Shown piece after piece: positions 47,001 to 54,005 of a DNA stretch of 64,000 bases. Both the position numbers and the translations under genes were made by a program. The stretch comes from Shewanella polaris. GTDB lineage: Bacteria; Pseudomonadota; Gammaproteobacteria; Enterobacterales; Shewanellaceae. The notes below the pieces were generated by a model. That model did no database searches. It saw only the letters and a list, made by a program, of their open reading frames with translations, and was not told the DNA's origin. Every line of letters begins with the position of its first letter. The first letter of the stretch is position 1. Location of the stretch: assembly GCF_006385555.1 (NCBI RefSeq), contig NZ_CP041036.1, forward strand, positions 3,658,001-3,722,000, given 5' to 3'.

Positions 47001-48273
47001 TGCGGAGCTAATCACTGGCGTGAGTGCCGAAGATATTGCCACTATGGCAAAAATGATTGGCACAGCAACAAAAACCGCCTTGTATTACGCCATGGGAATA
47101 ACCCAACATACCTCGGGTTATGACAATGTAGTGTCCACCTCTAACTTACAGTTACTGTGTGGCAACATAGGTGTAAATGGCGCCGGACTGAATCCACTAC
47201 GCGGGCAAAGTAATGTTCAAGGTGCTTGCGATATGGGCGCGTTACCCAATTATTATCCCGGTTACCAAAAAATCAATCCGAGTAATAACGCTAAATTTGC
47301 CAAAGCCTGGGGCAACACATCGCTAAATTCAGAGATAGGATTAGCCGCAACTGAAATCATGCATGCGATTGTTAAAGGCAAACTCGATGCCTTGTATATA
47401 TTGGGGGAAAACCCGGTGTTAAGCGATCCGGATCAAGCCCATGTAGTCGCCGCGCTGTCCAAAATAAAATTTATGGTCGTGCAAGATATCTTTTTAACCG
47501 AAACCGCGCAGATGGCACATGTGGTATTACCCGCAACCTCCTTTGCTGAAAAAGATGGCCATTTCACTAACACCGAACGTCGAGTGCAACAATTACGTGT
47601 GGCGTTAACACCACCGGGTGAAGCAATTGTAGATTGGAAAATCATTCAAATGATTGCCAACACCCTAGGCGCAAATTGGAATTACCACAGCACCAAAGAC
47701 ATTTGGGATGAAATTAATCACGTCACCCCGCAATATCAAGGTCTGACTTGGCAACGCCTTGAACACAAAGTAGATGGTTTACAATGGCCATGCTTTGATG
47801 AAAACCATCCTGGCACCCCGATTTTACATACCGAGACATTTTTGCGCGGCAAAGGCAGAATGATTCCAGTGAGTTATCGTCTACCTGCTGAAATGCCAGA
47901 TAGTGAGTACCCATTAACATTGTCTACTGGTCGTTTATTAGAGCAGTTCCATACTGGCACCATGACCCGCAAAACCCCAGAGCTTGATATTAAAGGCTCG
48001 CCTAGAGTGATGATTTCGGTTTACGATGCAGAAAAGTTAGGTGTGAGTAATGGCGATATGTTAATCCTCAGCACCCGCAGAGGAACCATTGAAATAGCCG
48101 CCTTTGTGACTAAACGTGCTCAGGTAGGCGTACTATTTTTACCCTTCCACTTTGCCGAAGCCGCAGCCAATAAACTGACCATTAATGCATTGGATCCTAT
48201 TGCAAAAATTCCAGAATATAAGGTGTGTGCCGTTAAAGCAGAAAAGTTACACCCGGTATGTTTAGTGGAATAA
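44056..48273 (+). CDS. Fused formate dehydrogenase: 2Fe-2S, GltD-like flavoprotein, ferredoxin and molybdopterin modules
   Basis: 1405 residues with no twin-Arg signal, so cytoplasmic. Order: 2Fe-2S plant-type domain (1-90; Cys 34, 45, 48, 61); an Fe-S/GltD N-terminal helical domain (about 95-190); FAD and NAD(P) Rossmann motifs GSGPAGLTTG (about 202) and GGGNTAIDCA (about 337) of the GltD/NfnB type; two 4Fe-4S motifs CISCGACVEACHQ and CVQCGNCVQACPTGAL; then a formate dehydrogenase catalytic part opening CTYCGVGCRVEL. The residue that is selenocysteine in E. coli FdhF is Cys 853 here (CARLCHSSTVAGL). The fusion would couple formate to NAD(P). AAGG is six bases before the ATG. No fdhD nearby. 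Confidence 0.88.
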   Translation: MFDITIDGKTLSLPQADSLLKAATDAGINIPNLCDFSHSKAKQQCNLCQVQIKNHDGSLRCVRACETALETGLEVITQSSYLSKIRQEALENILSDHFADCEAPCQTACPAGVDVQSYLYHIGKGDYKEAVKVIKKTLPLPLSIGRVCPAFCEAECRRGLVDEPVAIRQLKRHAADLDLADLESYVPPKAPATNKRIAIIGSGPAGLTTGYYLSNNGHDVTIMESAPKAGGWLRYGIPEYRLPKDILDKEIELLTRNGLKIKTGCALGRDTNLTELVANYDAVCLAIGAQKAVPMNYPGSDLQGCYLGVDYLRDYCTDKKFITGKKVAVIGGGNTAIDCARTAVRDGADVTLIYRRSRDEMPAEPYEIHEAEEEGVKFHFLTNPIENHSDSQGRVKSVTFAKMALGEPDTSGRRSPKATGVTFEEAFDTVIPAVSQQVDLDFLDQPENQIDTGHLALTRWHTFLGCEQTMSAGIEKLFVIGDSRTGPGTAVGAVADGRKAAEAIEGLLTDGLTCHLEQGLFNSRKANKTASLSAELYPDLYPEIAKRPRLKMPELSQLNRTLNFAEVELGFVPDEAMKEAMRCLECACQANTDCKLRDYATEYKVDGKTLDQTQARKFKVDNSAPFITFDANRCISCGACVEACHQQSGHNVICFEPNSYQALPDATTAGIIRNAPRVGFTASMNDSDCVQCGNCVQACPTGALVDARDKTQGTDRELTKTSTVCTYCGVGCRVELHVDQQTNHVMRVTGDTHSLVNEGMLCVKGRSGFDFLNSPKRLTTPLIRKNGQLQPASWNEAISYISEQLQPIKDAAGPSKFAALSSAKCTNEENYLMQKFTRSIMGTNSIDHCARLCHSSTVAGLSDTIGGGAMTNDIPSIKDSDVIFIIGSDTTSAHPIIASHIKRAVSQHGARLIVADPKKTTIADSANLYVSHRPGTDVMLLNAIMQQIIINDWQDADYINNRVEDYALLKQEVMKPDYNLANAELITGVSAEDIATMAKMIGTATKTALYYAMGITQHTSGYDNVVSTSNLQLLCGNIGVNGAGLNPLRGQSNVQGACDMGALPNYYPGYQKINPSNNAKFAKAWGNTSLNSEIGLAATEIMHAIVKGKLDALYILGENPVLSDPDQAHVVAALSKIKFMVVQDIFLTETAQMAHVVLPATSFAEKDGHFTNTERRVQQLRVALTPPGEAIVDWKIIQMIANTLGANWNYHSTKDIWDEINHVTPQYQGLTWQRLEHKVDGLQWPCFDENHPGTPILHTETFLRGKGRMIPVSYRLPAEMPDSEYPLTLSTGRLLEQFHTGTMTRKTPELDIKGSPRVMISVYDAEKLGVSNGDMLILSTRRGTIEIAAFVTKRAQVGVLFLPFHFAEAAANKLTINALDPIAKIPEYKVCAVKAEKLHPVCLVE

Positions 48274-48349
48274 CCGTGTTTACCGCTCAACGACTCACAA
48301 CATGCTTATGTATGTTGCCAAGCATTAATTGAAGCTAAATACCAGCCAT

Positions 48350-48387
48350 AAAAAACGTCCTATCGCATCAGCCATAGGACGTTTTTT
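48350..48387. terminator. Bidirectional terminator between formate dehydrogenase and Lgt genes
   Basis: AAAAAACGTCCTAT (48350-48363) and its full complement (48374-48387) around a 10-nt loop end both convergent genes. Confidence 0.88.
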
Positions 48388-48413
48388 GTGTACGAGTTTT
48401 TATCAGAAAACGA

Positions 48414-49190
48414 TTAACTGCGTTTACGGTAAGCCATAATGAGCAACACAATACCCGTGAATAAAAACGGTAAACTTAACCACTGACCAGCACTGAGAAT
48501 CGACTCATGGTAAGCCGCTTGACTCACTTTTACGGTTTCAATACCAATACGAGCACTAAATACCAAGATTAAAAACAAACCAAAAATAGCGCCGTGCTTT
48601 TGCTTCATATTGGTGTATTTATAAATGGCGTATAAGCCAATAAATATTAATAGATACGCAAACGACTCATACAACTGTGCTGGGTGGCGTGGAAGCATAT
48701 CAATCCGCTTGAAAATAATGCCCCATGGCAGCGTTGTTGGTTCGCCTAAAATCTCAGAGTTAGCAAAGTTGGCTAAACGAACAAAAAAGCCAAAAATCGC
48801 AGTGGCGATTGCTAAACGATCAAGCAGAAACAAAAACGGTAACTTCACTTTACGCTGGTAATAATACAAGGCCAATATGGCACCTAAGCCCCCACCATGG
48901 CTGGCTAATCCGCCTTCCCAAATCGCAAAAATCTTCATTGGATGAGAGAAGTAATACCCTGGATCATAAAAAATACAATGGGCTAAACGAGCACCAACAA
49001 TAATGCCGACAACGCAATAAATTAATAGATTATCCAGCGACTCAACATCTAAGCCTTCTTTTGTATAAATACGTTTCATCACCTGAAAACCCGTCGCTAT
49101 GGCTAACGCAAACAAGGCTCCATACCAATGTACTTTTAATCCCATAAACGAAATCAACACAGGATCAAGATCCCAAACGATATGTTCCAA
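48414..49190 (-). CDS. lgt: Prolipoprotein diacylglyceryl transferase, Bacteroidota-like
   Basis: 258 residues, about seven membrane helices. Lgt transfers diacylglycerol from phosphatidylglycerol to the lipobox Cys of prolipoproteins. The HGGG motif (GGLASHGGGLGA) and the Lgt signature region are present, but the latter reads VRLANFANSEILGEP rather than GRIGNFINGE, a form I associate with Bacteroidota. RHPAQLYES is present. It starts with TTG at 49190 behind a strong GGAGTAGG. The usual gammaproteobacterial lgt is next to thyA, which is absent here, so it is probably a second copy. Confidence 0.85.
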   Translation of the reverse strand: MEHIVWDLDPVLISFMGLKVHWYGALFALAIATGFQVMKRIYTKEGLDVESLDNLLIYCVVGIIVGARLAHCIFYDPGYYFSHPMKIFAIWEGGLASHGGGLGAILALYYYQRKVKLPFLFLLDRLAIATAIFGFFVRLANFANSEILGEPTTLPWGIIFKRIDMLPRHPAQLYESFAYLLIFIGLYAIYKYTNMKQKHGAIFGLFLILVFSARIGIETVKVSQAAYHESILSAGQWLSLPFLFTGIVLLIMAYRKRS

Positions 49191-49370
49191 TTTACCTACT
49201 CCAATTGATACGGTGCTTTATCGCATTATGCTAAAACAACTTTACGACAGATGATACATAGATAGCCAACAGAAGAGAAAGTTTCATTAACTAATCAACA
49301 TTCAACCGATAAATAAGGTACCATTTGGCGTTATTTACTGCTTACAGACTGCGTTGCTAGAGTTAACTAA

Positions 49371-50225
49371 ATGATGGCTGATAAAACCGAATACCATATT
49401 GATATTACTGAGCACAGTACTGATGCCATAGGCTTATTGGCGCAAGCCAGTGGTTTAGGGAAACAAGTATTAAAAGATGCCATGCAAAAAGGTGCTATTT
49501 GGCACAGCCACGGTAAACAAACCAACCGCATTCGTCGCGCCAAAAAGCCCTTACAATCTGGCGATAAGCTGCATCTATATTTCAACCAGTATATTTTAGA
49601 TGAACAAGTTGCACCGGCAGAGCTGTTATTTGATCAAGGTGAATACAGTATTTGGTACAAACCCTATGGTATGCGCTGCCAAGGTTCAAAGTGGAGTGAT
49701 CACACCACTATTAATCGCTACGCAGAGTTGCATATACAACCGCAACGCAATGCCTTTATTATCCATCGGCTTGATCGTGCAGCGACTGGCTTATTGATAC
49801 TGGGCCACAGTAAAAAAACCACCGCGGCCATTGCCAAACTATTTGAAACCAGTGAATTTGAAAAACATTATCAGGTGATTGTTGAAGGCGAGTTTTCTAG
49901 TCAACCCATTAGCATTGACAGTCCTGTCGATAATAAACCCGCACTGTCGCATGCCACTAGGCTTGCTTATCATCCAGCGCTAAATCAATCAAAAGTACAG
50001 GTAAAAATAGACACTGGCCGTAAGCATCAAATTCGGATTCATATGGCGAGTCTTGGTCATCCTGTCGTGGGCGATCGTTTACATGGCAATGGTAACGATC
50101 ACTCACCCGATCTCGCGCTGACATCATGCGTTTTTCGTTTTACTTGCCCGTTAAGTAACAGCGTAAAAACCTTTGAATTGCCAGAGCATTACCGTCCAGC
50201 ATTCGCTGCCACCAAATCAACTTAA
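49371..50225 (+). CDS. RluA-family pseudouridine synthase
   Basis: 284 residues. The catalytic motif HRLDRAATGLL holds the Asp nucleophile (about 133). Other family parts are IWYKPYGM (an unusual aromatic version of the loop), KTYxxx-like YQVIVEG, and RKHQIRIHMASLGHPVVGDRL. It modifies uridine in rRNA or tRNA; the target cannot be deduced. An N-terminal S4-like region (ASGLGKQVLKDAMQKGAIW) is seen. The neighbouring DUF2057 gene begins 14 bp after its stop, so they are probably cotranscribed. Confidence 0.87.
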   Translation: MMADKTEYHIDITEHSTDAIGLLAQASGLGKQVLKDAMQKGAIWHSHGKQTNRIRRAKKPLQSGDKLHLYFNQYILDEQVAPAELLFDQGEYSIWYKPYGMRCQGSKWSDHTTINRYAELHIQPQRNAFIIHRLDRAATGLLILGHSKKTTAAIAKLFETSEFEKHYQVIVEGEFSSQPISIDSPVDNKPALSHATRLAYHPALNQSKVQVKIDTGRKHQIRIHMASLGHPVVGDRLHGNGNDHSPDLALTSCVFRFTCPLSNSVKTFELPEHYRPAFAATKST

Positions 50226-50239
50226 AGGGACGTCATACC

Positions 50240-50956
50240 ATGCGTAACATCATCATTGGGTTACTTTTTTGTAGTGTTTGTTTTAATGTTAGCCAAGTTT
50301 GTGTGGCGGCCCGTTTGCAACTGCCCAACAATACCGAAACTGTATTAGTGAATGGTAAAGCCTCACAACAATCTAGCGTAAAGCTCGACTTAACGACACC
50401 TGATGCTATCCAGCAAATTGCCTTTCGCTATCAAGCCCGTTATCGCGATAATGGTAGCCAGAATCACTTTACCTCTGACGTCATTATCTTGCGCTTTACT
50501 GCTAGCGAGCAAACCTACACTGTAGCGCTACCAACCATCAACTCAACCTCACGCGCCAATCAATTTAATGCTCATCCTGCAATAACCTTAACCAATCAGG
50601 CTGGCGATAAAGTTGCGTTTACACAAGATAAATTGATGAAAGCTGGCTTACAAATTGGTCGCGATTTTGAACAAGAAATGACGCTATACAATACCTCTGG
50701 AGCCATCGCAGCGATGGCCACTAACACCAAACTAAGTACAGTTTCAAACACCGAACCGGGCGCGGTTGTAATGACCCCATCAATGATGCCTGCTGCGACC
50801 GTTAAAGGTGAGCAAGCCGTTAATAATACCGCAGCAAAACCACTTAAAAAAACCGACGATATAACACAAGCAGAAGTGAGCCGGATGTTAGATTACTGGT
50901 ATCAAAAAGCCAATCAGCAAACCCAAGCTGAATTTAAAGCCAAAATAAATAACTAA
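50240..50956 (+). CDS. DUF2057 (YccT-like) exported protein
   Basis: 238 residues with a signal peptide (about 1-24, ending VAA). The start of the mature part (ARLQLPNNTETVLVNGKASQQ, split here for length) and IAFRYQARYRD match DUF2057/YccT proteins. The C-terminal 40 residues (DITQAEVSRMLDYWYQKANQQTQAEF, abbreviated) match the common end of the family. Role unknown; E. coli YccT is linked to curli regulation. AAGGGACG precedes the ATG. Confidence 0.83.
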   Translation: MRNIIIGLLFCSVCFNVSQVCVAARLQLPNNTETVLVNGKASQQSSVKLDLTTPDAIQQIAFRYQARYRDNGSQNHFTSDVIILRFTASEQTYTVALPTINSTSRANQFNAHPAITLTNQAGDKVAFTQDKLMKAGLQIGRDFEQEMTLYNTSGAIAAMATNTKLSTVSNTEPGAVVMTPSMMPAATVKGEQAVNNTAAKPLKKTDDITQAEVSRMLDYWYQKANQQTQAEFKAKINN

Positions 50957-51100
50957 AGATGGATTGTTACTCTTAAACTTAGATGGTGAACTTATTTGCT
51001 GGGCTTATTTGATGGGCTTAGATGGCTAATTCGGCGGTTAACCTAGTTTGGTTAGCTTATTTTGATTAGCTTAGCGATGCTATTGGGTTATCAACAACAC

Positions 51101-51574
51101 TTAGCTTTGGGCGCAAATATCAGCAAATTTAGCATTGAGTATGCGTTGTAAATCCATAGGATTGAGGGAAATGTCTACGCCTCTTTTGCCGGCGCTAACG
51201 TAAATCCGTTGATACTGTTGCGCCGAGGCATCAATAACCGTGAGCAAACGCTTTTTTTGCCCTAACGGACTAACACCGCCAAGCACATAACCACTTGAAC
51301 GCTCCACCGCTAATGCATCTGCCATGTGCGCTTTTTTAGCCCCTGCGGCTTTAGCAATTGACTTCATACTGAGCATAGACGACACAGGCACTATACCAAC
51401 CACTAGCGAATGATTATCTACACTCACCACTAAGGTTTTAAACACTTGTTGTGCAGGTAACCCCAGTTTTTGTGCCGCCTCTAATCCATAAGACTCACAA
51501 TGAGCATCATGATGATATTCATGTACTTCAAAATCTATTTTATGTTTTTTGGCTGTTTCAATTGCTGGGGTCAT
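51101..51574 (-). CDS. ybaK: Cys-tRNA(Pro) deacylase
   Basis: 157 residues, normal length. Removes Cys mischarged on tRNA-Pro. The YbaK/EbsC pattern includes KTLVVSVD with the essential Lys (about 46), GIVPVSSMLSMKSIAKAAGAKKA, and YVLGGVSPLGQKKRL with the conserved GxSPxG. It begins 2 bp after the TDT transporter stop codon on the same strand, so it is the second gene of that operon; the functional link is not apparent. Confidence 0.93.
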   Translation of the reverse strand: MTPAIETAKKHKIDFEVHEYHHDAHCESYGLEAAQKLGLPAQQVFKTLVVSVDNHSLVVGIVPVSSMLSMKSIAKAAGAKKAHMADALAVERSSGYVLGGVSPLGQKKRLLTVIDASAQQYQRIYVSAGKRGVDISLNPMDLQRILNAKFADICAQS

Positions 51575-51576
51575 AT

Positions 51577-52545
51577 TTAAATATCCATGATCGATACTTT
51601 ATTCGGTTGATAAAAAGACACATATCGTAGACAAACATATGTCACCACCACTGTCGCAATAAGCAATTCTAGTTCGGCCAGCAAATGAATTTGCTGAATA
51701 TATTCAGGTTCAACGCCAATACCTTCCATCCATACGGTCATTTTAAATAATGCTGTTGCTCCTATTACCATCGGAAACGTAAATGCAGCATAGCCGGGGC
51801 TAAAAGGTAAGCGTAATAACTTAAAAAACGACAGGTAAATAATCGCGGTCATCAACACCCCTATACCAAATAAAAGCCCAACAATAACCGGTGACGGATG
51901 CTGGGTAATGGTTAGGTAACCCGCCAATGATAAACTGGCTGGCGCCGCTAAAACCGCTAAGGTCGGTTTTGCCGCATCGGGAATGGCTTCGGCAAAAATA
52001 AGCCGATAAATCATTATGGGTAACATCACTGCATAACTTAACATACCAAACATAAGCGCCGCATAAGCAACCCACATAAGATGAGCATTACCTGAAAATG
52101 ACACATCGGCCACTACAATACCAATAGGCGGAATAAACCAACTCGGCACCATATGATGCAAGGAAAACTGTTTGCTACGATGATAAATAAAGCCAACCAA
52201 AAAACTGATGTGCAGCAACACCGCAAATGACCACATTAAGTCTCCAGCTAATGCTGAAGCATAACCGAAGGAATTAGACACCACCATTAACGCCATGGCA
52301 AACGTGGGTACCACACTGCCAACCACTGGATGCGCAACATCTTGACGCAATAAATGGGTATGAAATAAAAATTTAACCGCTAATAACAACAATAATACAC
52401 TGGCAACGGCTGCACTTACCCACTGACCATAATGGTGGAAATCGACCAGATATTCCCAACTCCAACCTAAACTGGCAATCCCTAACGCAAGGCCTGCCAT
52501 TGGTGTCGGCGCTATCATTACTGTTTGTTTTACTGCTCGAATCAT
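51577..52545 (-). CDS. TDT-family (TehA/SLAC1-like) membrane transporter
   Basis: 322 residues with about ten membrane helices. The opening TPMAGLALGIASLGWSW resembles the first helix of TehA/SLAC1 proteins, and GLLFGIGVLMTAIIYLSFFKLLRLPFSP, split by helices, fits later parts. The family carries anions such as sulfite, nitrate, malate or tellurite. The ATG at 52545 has GAGG about 5 bp upstream, favoured over the open frame to 52614. It diverges from a CysB/YeiE-like LysR gene, which hints at sulfite or another sulfur anion; this is an inference. Confidence 0.83.
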   Translation of the reverse strand: MIRAVKQTVMIAPTPMAGLALGIASLGWSWEYLVDFHHYGQWVSAAVASVLLLLLAVKFLFHTHLLRQDVAHPVVGSVVPTFAMALMVVSNSFGYASALAGDLMWSFAVLLHISFLVGFIYHRSKQFSLHHMVPSWFIPPIGIVVADVSFSGNAHLMWVAYAALMFGMLSYAVMLPIMIYRLIFAEAIPDAAKPTLAVLAAPASLSLAGYLTITQHPSPVIVGLLFGIGVLMTAIIYLSFFKLLRLPFSPGYAAFTFPMVIGATALFKMTVWMEGIGVEPEYIQQIHLLAELELLIATVVVTYVCLRYVSFYQPNKVSIMDI

Positions 52546-52692
52546 TACATCCTCAAACCAATCGACAAGCGAATAAAGTGATTTTACGCTTGCTGTTTGT
52601 TTATAAATATCCAATTATATGAAACAGCCGTTCAGAAAAACTGAACATTACAACGACAATACATCTCTCATCAACAGAGTCCGCTAAATAAG

Positions 52693-53595
52693 ATGAATAT
52701 TTCACTTAAACAACTCAATGTGTTTATGAGTATTACTCAACACAACACCTTAACGGCTGCAGCTCAAGCTATCTACTTGTCTAAAGCGGCGGTGAGTATG
52801 GCATTAGCAGAATTAGAAAAACAACTCGGCCATCCGTTGTTTGATCGAGTCAATAATCGTTTAGTGCTTAATCAAGAAGGACACAAGCTATTACCACTTG
52901 CTGATGAGCTGCTAAGTAGAGCAAATAATATCAATCAATTATTTGATGCAGAGCAAGCTTTTGCAGGACAATTAAAAATTGGCGCCAGTGACACTATAGG
53001 TAATCATGTTGTACCCGGGTTATTGAGTCAGTTTCGCCACCAGCATCAACATTTTTCTCAAAGTGTGTTTATTTCAAATTCGCGGCTAATCTGCCAAAAG
53101 CTGCGTGATTACGAGTTAGACATTGGCTTAATTGAGGGGAACACGCCTCACCCGGATCTTATCGCAACACCATTCAGCCATGACAACATGTGCATTATTG
53201 TCGCTCCAGAACACCCTTTTTGTCATATTAAAAAACCGCACATTACCGATTTATCACCGAGTGACTGGATACTGCGAGAGGCAGGTTCGGGATCGCGAGA
53301 GTTCTTTTTGCGCGCCCTTGCACCCCATATCGAGACTTGGCATGAAGTGTTTGAGCTTAATACTACTGAAGCGTTAATTAATAGTGTGGCTGCGGGAATT
53401 GGTTTAGGGTGTTTATCGACGCTAGCGGCTCAATATGCTGTAAGCGATGGACGTGTCACTCAGCTCGATTCTCATATCAAGGGTGATAACATCAAAATGC
53501 AGCGACCGTTTTGGTTAGTGATCCACAATGACAAATATCATAGCCCGCTGTTGAAATGTTTTATTGAGTTTTGCCATCAATGGGATAATACATAA
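52693..53595 (+). CDS. LysR-type regulator, YeiE/CysB-like
   Basis: 300 residues. Winged helix at the N-terminus (LKQLNVFMSITQHNTLTAAA, KAAVSMALAELEKQLG), effector domain with LKIGASDTIGNHVVPGLL and the signature LREAGSGSREFF typical of YeiE-type regulators. YeiE in E. coli has been linked to sulfite sensing. Divergence from the TDT transporter suggests it regulates it. The transcript may end at a GGCC-rich hairpin (53613-53629), which lacks a T run. Confidence 0.88.
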   Translation: MNISLKQLNVFMSITQHNTLTAAAQAIYLSKAAVSMALAELEKQLGHPLFDRVNNRLVLNQEGHKLLPLADELLSRANNINQLFDAEQAFAGQLKIGASDTIGNHVVPGLLSQFRHQHQHFSQSVFISNSRLICQKLRDYELDIGLIEGNTPHPDLIATPFSHDNMCIIVAPEHPFCHIKKPHITDLSPSDWILREAGSGSREFFLRALAPHIETWHEVFELNTTEALINSVAAGIGLGCLSTLAAQYAVSDGRVTQLDSHIKGDNIKMQRPFWLVIHNDKYHSPLLKCFIEFCHQWDNT

Positions 53596-53814
53596 AGTGG
53601 TTATTTGTTGAATATGGCCGCAGGCCATACCTTAATAGCCAGAAACGTTTTAAAACAGACTCAAATCACATAGCCTGTAACTGATAACCCAATATAATTT
53701 TTGAATAAAATGCACTCAAATCTTACCGAGTAACGGCTATGGCCTAAAACAAATTCAACCATTGTTTACCTAATCGATATAACCACCTATGCACCGGATA
53801 AAGCATAAAAAAAG

Positions 53815-53831
53815 CAGGCCATTTAGGCCTG
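53815..53831 (-). terminator. Terminator left behind the SDR remnant
   Basis: CAGGCC (53815-53820) and GGCCTG (53826-53831) with a 5-nt loop. On the minus strand CTTTTTTT follows. It has no intact gene to end now. Confidence 0.7.
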
Positions 53832-53859
53832 TTTAGATTAATCACCCACCAAATATCAC

Positions 53860-53952
53860 TTAGTAAGCAACGCTAATACGTTGATTAACATGCTTAGCGC
53901 TTTCGGCTTCATCAAACATGGCTTTGGCAAAATCTGGAAGGTTAATTATTGC
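53860..53952 (-). pseudogene. C-terminal remnant of an NAD(P)-binding oxidoreductase
   Basis: About 28 codons on the minus strand ending in TAA (53860-53862) read INLPDFAKAMFDEAESAKHV then NQRISVAY. This matches the end of SDR/NmrA-type NAD(P)H-binding proteins (I recall ISVEDFAVAM then RFTVGY). The rest of the gene is absent and is replaced by the terminator of the next gene. Confidence 0.6.
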
Positions 53953-53988
53953 AAAAAAAAGCCCCAATCAATTAGACGGGGCTTTTTT
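53953..53988 (-). terminator. Terminator of the GlyGly-type gene
   Basis: AAAAGCCCC and GGGGCTTTT form a 9-bp stem with a 12-nt loop, with A/T runs on both sides. It lies 18 bp after the gene stop. Confidence 0.88.
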
Positions 53989-54005
53989 AACGTTGAAAAA
54001 TAGTA

